Program-made: the position numbers and the translations under genes
In this document: positions 10,951-22,699 of the stretch, one piece after another
How positions within the stretch are numbered: position 1 is the first letter of the stretch
How the letters are laid out: each line of letters starts with the position of its first letter
Notes under the pieces: model-generated
Database searches by the model: none
What the model saw: only the letters and a program-made list of their open reading frames with translations
What the model was told of the DNA's origin: nothing
Assembly (NCBI GenBank): GCA_026874595.1
Contig: CM049308.1
Coordinates: forward strand, 12,418,001 to 12,482,000
DNA length: 64,000 nt
Direction: 5' to 3'
From: Sipunculus nudus
Lineage: Eukaryota > Annelida > Sipuncula > Golfingiida > Sipunculidae

Positions 10951-11458
10951 GTTAAAGGGCCCAATCACCTTTAAAGCATGTTGAATTTACATGGAAAATA
11001 TCCTCTTCCCTTTAAAATGAATTGGTACCTGCCAGACTATTGCCATGAAACCGTTTGCTTAGTCCGGTAAACGAGTGTTAAAAACAGTGGACTGGGGGCG
11101 ATCACAGGTGTAAACATAAACACAGTGCATGCATCGCTTGGCTACAACACTTGTCAATATGGAGTTTTCCCTGACTGATATGGCCCAAAAATGAACTACA
11201 TGTTCCTGCTGGCTGAAACATCACGTGTTGTGGCTCACAATCGGGCCTCCAGCCACGCGGTATTGTTTTGGTAAATAAACACACATGGACAGTGTTTACC
11301 AATATGCAGAGCCATAACAAGGTGCTGAACCACTGGTATGCGAAGTACTGAGCCTGTGTGCTAGGACGTTTTTTGCTGGTAAACTTTTGTATAAAGGAAA
11401 ACTGAACTGTTAGTGTGGAAGGGTAGGTATAATATAGCTCCTGATTATGTCCTTTTAA
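10951..11458. mobile_element. Candidate TTAA-flanked MITE
   Basis: The left end reads TTAAAGGGCCCAATCACC. The right end on the minus strand reads TTTAAAAGGACATAATCAGG. They align over about 18 bases with several mismatches, and both sit at TTAA or TTTTAA. There is no coding content. Length is about 0.5 kb. The mismatches leave room for chance. Confidence 0.35.
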
Positions 11459-12149
11459 ATTTGCCTGATGAAAATGTTTTCCCTACAAAAACATCCTGGT
11501 ACACAGCCTTGCTATTTTAGATTCACCTGTTTTTTACATTTGCCTAGGGCACAATCAGGTGTACACTTTTGTTTTATAAATTGAACAATTATTTGTTGGC
11601 CTTGACATCAAAGTCAGTATTTCTATCACTTCAGCATATATAGTTGATTTAAATATCTATAAAATGAGAAAAAAAGTTATGATATTTTTAATGTGTCAAA
11701 TGTAGCTTGTTTACTGTGTTATGTTGTTGCTAGTAGATTTCTAATTTTGTAATAATACCCCTATACAAAAAGATACCTTGGACTGGGGATGTCTGTTGTC
11801 ACTTATGTATTTTATGAAATATGCACATTCCTTTAAGAAAAAAACTAGAAGATGCTAGTCAAGAATTTAAAAATTTACCACACTACAGCTGATATGCCTG
11901 ATGTTATGTAGAGTTGAAATGTACCCTATTCTTTCTTTAAATGAGGACACCAAACTAGGAAATGGGCTCAGTTTCATTGTGTTACTTCCTAATACACTAC
12001 ATTTAAGCATACTGTTAAAATTTTACTCAGGCAAATTGTGATACAATAAATCTGCTTTCATAGATTGTAGTAAATTTTCCGCAAGATTGTTTAGTGTCTG
12101 TAGACACTCTCACTGCTATTACAAATGTAAATATCCTCAGTTCTTAATT

Positions 12150-12690
12150 TCTTTAGAAATTGTAACAGTCACTGTTTAGAAAAATATCAAATTATTATCC
12201 AACTTCATCCCATATGATATACAGATGGGCCAACATGTACAAACATAGTGTCCTTAGACATGTAGTGTCCGTAGACAAAGCTGATTTAAGAACAGCTATT
12301 GTCTCCATCTATAGTAAAAACAAAATATTTATTAGCCAAATTGTCATTTAATTATCCAGGTATCAAGAAATAAAATTTTAAAGGTAACAAATTAAGTTTT
12401 TCTTTGCCATTATTAGAAGATCATAAGATACAAGTTTTTATGAGCTAAGCAACCTGAAATATATTCAAGTACTTGATGCCCATTACCCACAATTTAAACA
12501 CATGTTCTTCAGAAACGGTTTCTTTAGAAATTATAGTAGTTACTGTTTAGATAAATATAAAAATTATTTTCAAGTTCCATCCCATATGATATACAGATAG
12601 GCTAACATGTACAAATGTAGTGTCCATAGACATGTAGTGTCCGTAGACAAGCTGGTCTTGAAACAGCTATCGTCTCTATCTACAGTAAAA
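12150..12690 (+). repeat. Two diverged direct copies (~185 bp) about 370 bp apart
   Basis: Copies at about 12150-12335 and 12520-12700 share TTTCTTTAGAAATT, CATCCCATATGATATACAGA, AACATGTACAAA, ACATGTAGTGTCCGTAGACA and AGTAAAAACAAAATATTTAT. The word GTGTCYGTAGACA also appears near 12105, 15449 and 15729, linking this with the later tandem duplication. Confidence 0.7.
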
Positions 12691-13241
12691 ACAAAATATT
12701 TATTTGCCAGAATTGTCAGTAAATAACCCACAGAACAATAAAATTCAAAAGTTAATGAATATATTTCAGTTTTTCTTTAACACCATCAGTGGATCAACCA
12801 AGTTTTAATACCCTTTAATATAATATACTAAGTATTTAATGGCAATTACACATGGTTGTTTAAATACATTCATACATTAACTGTTCATTTATTTACTGTA
12901 TTAAAAACAGAACTTTATTTATCTGGATAATTTTGTGTGTCTTTACCATTATCTCTTGTTCCTTAATTTGAAACTTTATAACAGACAAGAGGGCTATCAA
13001 CATTTTGAGGATGAAAAGCAGCCATTATTGTATCCGCCAAAACAAAGTTTTGCGGATACTATGTTTTCAGCTGCACGCCGCCGCCGCCGCGTAGGTTTCC
13101 AGAGAAATCCTCCGTAACCACTGGGCGAAATTTTACGTTCGGGTCACATGTGAACTGCTGCGCCCCGATTTTGTTTTGACCTCTGACCTTTCCTCTGTGC
13201 TCTGCGTCCGTTTGTGCGTCTGTTTCCACACATAAACCCAC

Positions 13242-14330
13242 ATATCTCGGGAACCGTTTGACGGATCAGGAAAATTTTTTTGCACAAATGTAGCCCTTGG
13301 AGAGCTTTATAACATACACAAAAAATGGTGGCGCCACCTGCAACCATGTTTGCACAGTGTCCATCTGTTCGTCTGCCTTGGGTTAAAATCACTCATATCT
13401 CTGCAGTGACTTGAAAAATTCATCTGAATTTTGGCATGCGTATACATCCTGGATGGCTTTTCTGATTTTGTGACAGGTGGCGCCACCTACATTGACGTTT
13501 ACGCTGCAGACATCCAAGCTCATATCTCCGGAACCCTTTGACCGATCAGGAAAATTTTTTTGCACAAATGTAGCCCTTGGAGAGCTTTATAACATACACA
13601 AAAAATGGTGGCGCCACCTGCAACCATGTTTGCACAGTGTCCATCTGTTCGTCTGCCTTGGGTTAAAATCACTCATATCTCTGCAGTGACTTGACTAATT
13701 CACCTGAAATTTGGCATGCGTATACATCCTGGATAGCTTTTCTGATTTTGTGACAGGTGGCGCCACCTACATTCACGTTTACACTGCAGACATCCAAGCT
13801 CATATCTCGGGAACCGTTTAACGGATCAGGAAAATTTTTTGCACAAATATAGCCCTTGGAGAGCTTTATAACATACACAAAAAATGGTGGCGCTACCTGC
13901 AACCATGTTTGCACAGTGTCCATCTGTTTGTCTGCCTTGGGTTAAAATCACTCATATCTCTGCAGTGACTTGACTAATTCACCTGAAATTCGGCATGCGT
14001 ATACATCCTTGGTAGCTTTTCTGATTTTATGACAGGTGGCGCCACCTACATTCACGTTTACGCTGCAGACATCCAAGCTCATATCTCGGGAACTGTTTGA
14101 CCGATCAGGAAAACTTTTGCACAAATGTAGCCCTTGGAGAGCTTTATAACATACGCAAAACTGGTGTGCTGCCACCTGCAGCCATTTTTGCACAGCTCCT
14201 GTCTGTTTGTCTGCCATGGGATAAAATCACTCATATCTCGGCAGTGGTTTGACATATCTGGCTAAAATTTTGCAGGTTTATACATCCCCGACAGCTCTCT
14301 TGATTTTATGACAGGTGGAGCCACCTGCAT
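13242..14330 (+). repeat. ~279-bp tandem units in C1, each with two GGTGGCGCCACC-type palindromes
   Basis: CATATCTC-GGGAACC recurs near 13244, 13521, 13800 and 14080. Each unit has one GTGGCGCCACCTGC followed by ACCATGTTTGCACAGTGTCC, and one GTGGCGCCACCTAC followed by ATTCACGTTTAC. The first three units are nearly identical and the later ones decay. Several short open frames on both strands here (for example 13477-13689 and 13669-13923) are consequences of the repeat, not genes. Confidence 0.75.
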
Positions 14331-14590
14331 TCTAGTTTATGCAGCAGACTTCCAAGCTCATATCTTGGGAACCGTTTGACCGATTGGGCCAAAGTTTTGC
14401 ATGTGTATAGTTCTCACATAGCTCTTTATCATATGCAAAACTGGTGCCGTCACCTGCAACCATTTTTGCTCAGCGTCCATCTGATTTTCTGCCACGGGCT
14501 AAAATCACTCATGTACATGTAGTGGTTTGAATTATCTGCCTTAAATTTTGCATATGTATACAACTGGGACGGCCCTCTGGATTTTGTGGT

Positions 14591-14611
14591 GGGGGGGGGG
14601 GGGGGGGGGGG
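14591..14611. repeat. 21-base G homopolymer in C1
   Basis: Uninterrupted G run immediately before GTGGCAACC. In C3 the corresponding place (about 43717) reads GTGGTAGGTGGTGCAACC without a long run, so the tract expanded in this copy or is an assembly artefact. Confidence 0.8.
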
Positions 14612-15212
14612 TGGCAACCTTCATACACAATTTGGCTGCAGACATCCATGCTAATATGCAACACTTCACTCTATTTCCCCTTGCCACTTAATCCATGCCT
14701 CACTTCACCCGTTCCACTCTGATTTAGGCGGATACATGTAGTGGCTTGTCGACTACCCGTATTCTAGTTGATTCTGCAGTAGCAAGGTCATCAGTGGTCA
14801 TTCTGAACCAATCAGGAAACTACTGGTATCAGACTTCCAAAGATTCTTTGACACTTATAAGAATAAACATCATTTGATAATGCTACATTTTAAATAAATT
14901 TCTCAATCTGACACTGATTCTTATATGATTCTTTATCAAGTTTATTGAGAAAGAGGTTGTTAACCATAGTTTATAGAGAAAGTTGAAAAACACTTATTCT
15001 TAAGAATTAACACATGCACATTTGATTATAATGCATTTTATTTAAAAAAAAACCTTTGCATAATGGTCATATAGGTTCATTTTAATAACATTTATAAAAA
15101 CAGGTTATTTGAAAGGATATGGATTGCCTCTAAATGAAAAGCATTCTTTCAATCTGAATAAGTTGTGTTCTTCAATAAATTTAAAACATATTATGCACAG
15201 TGTCCATATACA

Positions 15213-15774
15213 TTAAAGAGATCAGGTTTATAATTTGTCATTGTTAAATCATGTCATTCAAATAGGATTGAAATTATTAGAATAAGTATCAGAAACAATC
15301 AGATCAAAATGATCATTATGGTTGATGTTTATTTCTGAAGTGTGGACTATCATTACTTATAAATTTGTGTGACAGTGACTCTTAAGTGTTTGATACTTTT
15401 ATTGTGATGTAACTATAGATTATACCTACATTGTGGTTCATATTGTGTCTGTAGACAAAAAAAATGCCAGTTTAACATCTTGTTAAATTTGCTTAAAGAG
15501 ATCAGGTTTATAATTTGTCATTGTTAAATCATGTCATTCAAATAGGATTGAAATTATTAGAATAAGTATCAGAAACAATCAGATCAAAATGATCATTATG
15601 GTTGATGTTTATTTCTGAAGTGTGGACTATCATTACTTATAAATTTGTGTGACAGTGACTCTTTAAGTGTTTGATACTTTTATTGTGATGTAACTATAGA
15701 TTATACCTACATTGTGGTTCATATTGTGTCTGTAGACAAAAAAAATGCCAGTTTAACATCTTGTCAAATTTACT
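15213..15774 (+). repeat. Recent 280-bp tandem duplication
   Basis: AAAGAGATCAGGTTTATAAT begins both copies (15215 and 15495). The two copies differ by only a one-base indel (CTTAAGTG versus CTTTAAGTG) and a few substitutions near the ends. It lies between C1 and A1. No coding content. Confidence 0.85.
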
Positions 15775-15984
15775 TTTCGAAGGCTGGTGTTAGAATTTAC
15801 ATGCTTGCATTGTTCACAGTATTTTAGAAGTTAAAACTCTCCAGCCTAACATAGGAGATTCACAGTAAGTGTTTCTGAGTTATTTACCAAAAATAAAATT
15901 TTCATAATTATCACATATTTGCAGGACAAAGAGTAAAATATGAAAATACTCATTCCATAAATGAATTGTTTATGTTGATAAACA

Positions 15985-18358
15985 TACTGTTAGATGTCCC
16001 CAAAATCTCCTACCATACCAAAAATTGGGTCAATATGACTATGTTCTTTTGAGATGTTTAGGAAAAACATCAAATTTCCATTAAAAACTTATTTTCACAC
16101 TTAAGGACTGCAATATATCTGTTTTTCTTAATATTTACCAGAAGTAATCTCATATATATTTCCTATATACATGCCAGAAATTAAGTCCGTTCAGTATAAT
16201 TTCTTTAAGTTATGGGCCCGAACATAATGGACTTTGTCAAAAATCAGGAAAAATATTTAGTCACTTAACATGAAAAATTTTGAAACTAGAGACTATTTTC
16301 CCATGTATATAACTTTTTAATTAAGATTCAGATGTTTACCCAAAATTAGAGCCATGAATTTTGTAAATTTTTTAAGTTATTAGCATAAAAATAAAACCAG
16401 TACCCTTAAATTTTGCCCAACTTTGACCATGGCATGTTTTTATCCTGTAAGTACTATTGATTTGATTTTCACAGCATGTAAACATAAGTATTTAATTTGT
16501 TTTAATCTGAAATTTGAAAATAAAACCTTGAAAATTAGGCAAGTTATTGATTTTTTCTTGAGGCTCTATTGTAGACATTTGCATGTCCATATGCTGGTTC
16601 CCACTCCAGGTCACTGGAAGTCAGCTTCGCCAGGGTTTCTGATTTGTTACAGTCACTGAGGGAGATCCCCTGCTGTGACAGGTGTACAGTTATTCTCATA
16701 TCACCACCCATAGCCCCCCCCCCCCCCACCCAACCCACCAAGTGGTAAGCAGTAATTGTTATTGTTTTTACTGTATCTTCCTAATTGTAATGCTGTTTCC
16801 ACTCCAATATACAAAATCTTTCCTTGAAAAGTAATTCAAGATGTAATCCAGAAGATGCCATGTTGTGTTAATGTAGCATTTTTAAAGAAATCAATTTTCT
16901 ATTGAATAATTTTAACCAATATAATAAAACCCATCAGTATGCATTAATTTATAAAATATGAAGCAAATTATGGATAAATAAAGGCACAATTTAAAATTTT
17001 GAAATCTGAAACAAGTCTTATTTTTAGATATTTATTGTTTTGCAAATTTAAAAAATATATTTTTAGGGTAAAAAATAAATATACATGTGTATGTATGATG
17101 TGTTCTTATCTGACAAGATGAAGATTTATGATGATGCAATTTAGAATTATAAATCAACTTTTATATTCAGATATATAATTTATATGGGAAATGAATAGCA
17201 GTATAGACTTATAATAAAAAAAATTATGTGATTAAAAATGAGGATCTAATACAAACATTTGTACATTATTTTCCTGCCTCAGCTGATTTTGTTGGAGGTC
17301 AGGCTTTGTTTGCCCTGTATGTAAACTTTGTATATGCAGATTTGTTGTTGATCCCACCATCTCTCCCCCCCCCCCCCCCCCCTCCCCTTCTGCCATTGAT
17401 TTCTGTGCACTGGGACACAAGTTTTTATTGCAATTATGTAAAATTTATTTAATTAAAAAAAAATTGGATTAGAAAAAATTAAGATTTATTATTTAATATT
17501 GAAACATATTCTTGCCTTAGGAGAATGGAACATAAGGGATCAACTCTGTCTGTCCATCATCTCTCCATTATCATTAAATATATATTAATTATGAAATTTT
17601 TCCTATAAGCACTGTTGAAATAATTTTCACATGCTGTATGTGTATGGAATTAAGCTATTTAAGTGTGAAATTTGAAGGCAACTTATATATTCAGTTGTGT
17701 ATTATTGCAAATGTAATAAACCGAAAAATGATTGATATAATAAATAAATTAAGAAATAATTGAAACTTCATATATTATCAGCTCTGTTTGTCTACCAGAC
17801 TGTCTGTCCTTTTTTAAATATTAAGTAATTGTGAATGAACTTTTTATCATGTAAGCGTTGTTGAATTAAGTTAAAATCCTATGTAATTTTACACTACAAT
17901 TATACAGATATGTTGTAACTCCCTTTATCCCACCCCCACCAACACCAAGTCCTTTCATCTGTGGACTGGGGACATTAGTTATATTTCAACTGAATACATT
18001 TCATTAAATAAAAAATACATAGATTTTTATTATATATATTAAAAAAAAGAATCATTTGAACAAATGTGTAAACTACTGAACAGTCAACAGTTAATTAAAA
18101 AGCCAACTAATGATCATAGTAATAGTACAGATCATTTGTTCACAAACTGCTCACATGCTTCAGTTTCAACATTAGGAAACACATGGTCAGGTCACAAAAT
18201 ATTATTTGCAACAATTTCTTGCTTATCAATACAAACCAATCAAATAAACCAACCATGGCCTATATATTACCTCTTCCTCTCACACTTTATCTCCATTTGA
18301 TATTATTTTAGTTTTTAACCTTCAAGGTCAACTTCAGCTGGGTCCCATGGGTCCCTTG
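15985..18358 (+). mobile_element. Family A element, copy A1, 5'-truncated
   Basis: It opens inside the family (TGTTAGATGTCCC, CAAAATCTCCTACCA), passes the GGTTTCTGATTTGTTACAG and CAGTCACTGAGGGAGATCCC blocks also found inverted at 54.06-54.17 kb, and ends GGTCCCATGGGTCCCTTG before TT. The start lacks the AGCTCAG hairpin. It contains C runs at 16714-16727 and 17365-17382. At about 17035-17055 it preserves the uninterrupted version of the site where B3 is inserted in copy A5. Confidence 0.6.
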
Positions 18359-19143
18359 TTAGTTTATTGGGCAGCTGATTCCTGAGGGTTTCATATTTAT
18401 GATTACTTCACAGATCGCAAAATTAAAACCTTCGTGAATTAAAAGGCAATGATTGAAAGGCAGAATGTCAAAATACAACTTCCAAACAACAAGAAGAAAC
18501 CTGAAAAGAAAAAACCAGCTGGTCCTTAAAAGAAATTCCATTTGTGAAGTCTCCAGTATGACCATGCACTAGTTGGCATGTGCAAATGTGTGCTATGTTT
18601 GTCTTCAAGCGATAATTGTGCCTGGAGTATCCAGGAGTCAGCAAACAATTTTAGAAAAAATTATTGGCAGATACCATAAAACACCCATTCATATATAAAA
18701 TACCAGTTGTGTAAAAATTTCTCTTTAACCAAATAGAGGGTCTTGTCAAAAGAGAGAGAAACAAAGCATTTTCTTCAGAAGCAATGATTAAAAAGCAGAA
18801 AGCCAAAAAACAAAATAAGTTTCATTTTGACAATAATTTGTAATAGTGCAAGAAAATTCTTTCAAAGAAAGACAATGTTTAATTTATCATTATTAAAATT
18901 ATATTACCAAAGGAGGAATATTCAGTACTGAGTCAGCACTAAGAAGGGATGCTTTGAAAGTAAAAATCTTTCAGACCGTGCCTACAGTTTATGATCTCAA
19001 ACCCACCTTCTTGCGTTATGTATTAAAGCACTTAGTTCACTTTGTTAAATTGCTTTCTATGCCTTGGTGAAAATAATTGATATTGTGAAAATCCTGAGCA
19101 CTGCATTTCCTTCATGAATTAAAAGACATGTTTATTTTTGCAG
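18359..19143. other. Intron 2 tail, no repeat boundary recognised
   Basis: AT-rich sequence leading to the TTTGCAG acceptor. The minus-strand frame at 18359-18565 has no recognisable features. Confidence 0.4.
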
Positions 19144-19164
19144 GTGGTACATCCAGTGCTGACA
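19144..19164 (+). CDS. Coding exon 2: 21-nt microexon, linker
   Basis: Bounded by TTTTTGCAG and GTAAGTATC, both near consensus. It enters and leaves in phase 1 and adds seven residues, GGTSSAD when the split codon from the previous exon is counted. The peptide is small and polar, fitting a spacer between signal peptide and first cysteine repeat, and is likely the mature N-terminus. The exon is too short for ordinary gene finders. The support is the pair of strong splice sites and phase continuity. Confidence 0.6.
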
Positions 19165-19404
19165 GTAAGTATCATTTATTAATATTTTTATCACATGGTC
19201 TTTACGTTAACATGTCTTTCAGGTTAATACTTGATGTTATATTTGTTACTATATAAATTTCATAAAGAAACTAGAAACAAGATAAAATATTAAAAGTTAT
19301 AGGACCTTGGTAATGCCATGTTTACTTGGAGTACACAATTTTTACCACGTACCTATTTTCTGCAGATCTGCATAAATCTTAAATTTCAGTTTTGAAAATC
19401 CACT

Positions 19405-19740
19405 ATTAGCCAAGTCATGTGACATCCCCTCAGCTATTCATAAGCCACCAAAACAGGGATATAAATAATGGAAAAACAGTTATATTCCTGGGAGGGAATT
19501 CTGTGTACAAATGTAACATTCCCCATTCAAAAGTAACATTCCCTTATACAGAAGTGGTTAATATTGGTAAAATGAATAACACAACTTGTCCTTTAAATGA
19601 AAGAGGTTATTTTTGTCTTTATAATAGTTCTTTATGGATCTGCATAACAACACCTCTCTGTAATTATTTTTCAAAGTTATTAATTAGACAGAGAACAATA
19701 ATTCAAGAATATTATTTTATAAAAGGCACGCCATGAACTA
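19405..19740. repeat. Repeat shared with 36.55-36.7 kb
   Basis: AAGTCATGTGACATCCCCTC followed by AGCTATTCATAA parallels CCGTCACGTGACATCCCCTC followed by ATCTGTTCATAA at about 36563. The open frame at 19419-19736 (105 codons) lies in this repeat and has no recognised domain. It is probably a piece of a family G-type element. Confidence 0.45.
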
Positions 19741-20139
19741 TTAAGCATTGTTTAGGTCATTTTTAATATGACTGACTTTGTTACTTAACATTTGGAACTA
19801 CAGCCAATTTTTCGTTTTATATATTGCCCTGGTCTGATCAGGTTTGTGGCCATATTAAATAATTGTTTGACAAGTATGAAAGGAATAAATGCCTAAATTT
19901 CTTTTCCAAATAAAATTAAAACAATCGGTAACTGAAACTTAATGTAACAATTCCGTGACATTTTTTGCGTAAGCAAAGCCGTGGAAAGATGTAATTTGTC
20001 AGCTGGGATCATTTGGGGCCTGTGCTAACTTGTTATGATTGTTAGGTAAGCATCATCATTTCTTTAAAAAAAAACCCCAAAAAACATTCCAACTAATTAT
20101 TATAACGGAAAGATTTTGTGGGTTCATCTGATTCCAGTT

Positions 20140-20390
20140 GCATTACCATAGAAACGATATCAGTTTGACCGGGAAATTTGCTGCCAGAAACTGTGGTCAC
20201 CATATCATACAGTACCTTGAGATTTCAGACCTTTTACATTTCAGCCCATACAAAGTCAGACCATTTCAGATCGGACCATCACAGTCTCAGACCGATGAGC
20301 CAACATTCTTGGCCCACTAAGTGTCTGGCCACTACGATCTCGGACCACTTTGTGATCGGGCAACTACGATCTTGGACCAATGTAACAAAA
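20140..20390 (+). repeat. Cluster of GATCTYGGACCA-type ~20-bp repeats
   Basis: Words such as CAGATCGGACCA, CACAGTCTCAGACC, CTACGATCTCGGACCACT and CTACGATCTTGGACCAATG follow each other every 18-25 bases. An inverted relative lies at 27840-28010. There is no coding evidence; frames in this block just track the repeats. Confidence 0.55.
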
Positions 20391-20574
20391 ATTGTCCTGT
20401 CTGCTTAAACTGTTCTGAAATAACCGAGGTTATGCTAACAATACACATTTGGAATATTAAACAAAGATGACCCAGGCTTCTGTATAGGCTATAACACTTA
20501 TTTTTTCTGAGCGCAAAAAAAATTCCACTTGTATAAGCTGCAAGTAATGCCTATGACATAGCTTAATATATATT

Positions 20575-20576
20575 TC

Positions 20577-20632
<56 letters not shown>
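20575..20632. repeat. (AT)n microsatellite
   Basis: About 28 uninterrupted AT dinucleotides. Confidence 0.95.
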
Positions 20633-20634
<2 letters not shown>

Positions 20635-21031
20635 ACTCATAAAACAAATTTTACACACACATGCAAACACACACTTAGTTTATACTAGTTTGTGTGAAAC
20701 GCATGACACCATATTATAACTCAAATAGTGACAAAATTTATCAGAATTTAATAAATACAATGTAAAAAGAGGTATGAAAACTGAAATATATGAAATATGA
20801 AAAATCTACATAAACCAAAAATGCATAATTGAGAATGCGGGAACCAAAGAATAGGAACAGGTGTATTGCTATTACATATCTAAAATTCAACTACTCTACT
20901 AGGTAAAATTACTGATAATATTTCAGAGTGAAGACAGTTGTAGTTTTGATATAATCATAGAACAGAAATTTAAGCGTTGGAAATGATTGACATCATATTT
21001 TAACTCAAAGAACTGACAAAGTTTATTTCGT

Positions 21032-21513
21032 TTGTTCAAACTTTCAATCACTCTGATCTTTCTTTCAATATTTTATTCATTCCGATCTTTCTTTTATTCA
21101 ATCTGTCTATCATTCAAAGTTTCTTTCATTCATTCTTTCATTCAGTCTTTCATTTATTCTGTCTTTCTTTCATTCAATCTATCTCTTATTCAATCTTTCT
21201 TTCAATCTTTCATTCATACTGGTCTTTCTTTTATTCAATCTTTTTCTCATTCAATCTTTCATCTATTCAATCTGTCTCTCATTCAATCTTTTTTTCTTTA
21301 AATCTTCCATACATTCTGATCTTTTTTTTTTTAAGTCTTCCTCTTGTTCAATCTTTCTTTCATTCAAACTGTCATACAATCTTTCTTTATTTCAATCTTT
21401 CATTCATACTGATCTTTCTTTTATTCAATCTTTCTCTCATTCAATCTTTTTTTCATTCTATCTTTCATTCATTCAGTCTCTCATTCATTCTAATCTTTCT
21501 TTTTTCAAGCTGT
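21032..21513 (+). repeat. TTTCATTCAATC minisatellite, left part
   Basis: Irregular array of TTCATTCAATCTTTC-like words. The array resumes at about 22380-22480 after the B1 insertion, so it was once continuous. The FIQSF-rich open frame at 21032-21301 is a translation of this array, not a gene. Confidence 0.85.
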
Positions 21514-22374
21514 CTATCATTGTATCCCCAGACAAAGTCGGGGGATACTATGTTTTCATACAGGTCCCGCTGCTGCATATAAATCTTGTTGGCGCAATAA
21601 CTCAAAAAATATTTCACAGATCTTTACCAAACTTGATATATGAATAGATATGGGTGAGAGGACGACGCCTATTTACAATGAGGTCAAAACCTTCACTAGG
21701 AAAGTGTCCTTGACCTTGAATAGGTCCAATTTTGGGAAAAATTACACAAATTCTTAAATATCTCAAGAAATCTTGCATGGATTGATCCCAAAATCAAGTT
21801 GATTGAAGATCTTGGATAGGGTTGTCATGTTCCGGAAGCTGGTGGTGCCACCAATTATTCTTTACTTGTTTTCGTGCCTTTTAATACCACCAAAATTGCC
21901 ACTTGACAGTACTGTGAGCATTATAAGTCAAAAACTAATGGACAGATTTCTTTAATATTATGCACATACATAGATATGGGTTATGGGATGATGTTTATTT
22001 AAATTGGGGTCATGACTTTTCCTATGAGAGTAGCCTTGACCTTGAATATTCCCACATTTGGTGAAATTCACACAAAATTTTTAATATCTCAGTAAGGGAT
22101 ACATGGAATGATCCAAAAATCATATTGACATAAGATCTTTGATAGCACTGTTTTCTGCAGAAGACAGGTGGCACCTCCTTATGTTGTTTTTATGCTAAAA
22201 TGATATTTAAACGGAATGACTTTGTAAGAATTTGAGGTAAAGTCACCAAACGCACAAGTTTGATGAATCTTAATATCAGCGGCTAGGTAAAATTTGAAAA
22301 GAAACCATGGTGGGGGGGGGGGGGGGGGGTAATTGTCTGTGGATACTATGGCACCTGCGTTGCCAAGAAATGTC
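21514..22374 (+). mobile_element. Family B element, copy B1 (0.86 kb)
   Basis: It begins TTG followed by the hairpin TATCCCCAGACAAAGTCGGGGGATA and contains two core units with AATATCTCA and GGTGGTGCCACC variants. An 18-base G run (22312-22329) follows, then AATTGTCTGTGGATACTATG, then a small hairpin GGCACCTGCGTTGCC, AAGAAATGT and CTAG. Host sequence on both sides is the TTTCATTCAATC array: TCTATCATT on the left, TTCAATG on the right. Confidence 0.7.
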
Positions 22375-22480
22375 TAGTTCAATGTTTCTTTCATTCATTC
22401 ACCATTCAATCTTTCATTCATTGTCTTTCTTTCATTCAACCCTAATTTGTTAAATCTTTCTCTCTTTCTTTCATTCTTTA
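22375..22480 (+). repeat. TTTCATTCAATC minisatellite, right part
   Basis: Continuation of the array interrupted by B1; TTTCTTTCATTCATTC words are visible. Confidence 0.75.
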
Positions 22481-22699
22481 TCAAACACATTTGAGTATTT
22501 TGATACACAATCAAATGCACAAACTTAAGAATAACATTTATATACAGATATATAAATTATTATTAAGGCGATATGTAGCAAATGATTGATGATGGAGCAA
22601 ATAGTGAACAGAAAGAGGCAATTGTTATGTGTGGAGTAAACGAGGCTTTTTTATGCCCCCGCCACAAAGTGGCCAGGGCATATAGTTTTACCCATGTCC

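Larger units (their letters stand above)
13027..14767 (+). mobile_element. Family C element, copy C1 (1.74 kb), complete ends
   Basis: It starts TTG followed by the hairpin TATCCGCCAAAAC/GTTTTGCGGATA (13030-13057) and then a GCCGCCGCC stretch. The core consists of about four 279-bp units. It ends TATTCTAG at 14767, followed by TTG. Copies C2 and C3 lie at 41536 and 42693. The 5' hairpin, tandem core and CTAG end inserted at TT resemble Helitron/Helentron-associated non-autonomous elements. It encodes no protein. Confidence 0.65.
10673..19143 (+). other. Intron 2, 8471 bp, phase 1, filled with repeats
   Basis: It runs from GTAATC to TTTATTTTTGCAG. It contains a candidate TTAA-flanked MITE (10951-11458), a diverged duplication (12150-12690), family C copy C1 (13027-14767), a recent 280-bp tandem duplication (15213-15774) and a 5'-truncated family A copy (about 15985-18358). 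C and A lie in the same orientation as the gene. Confidence 0.6.

Noticed and set aside
21032-21301. 89-codon open frame rich in FIQSF/FHSF
   Set aside because: It reads through the TTTCATTCAATC minisatellite; no independent coding evidence.
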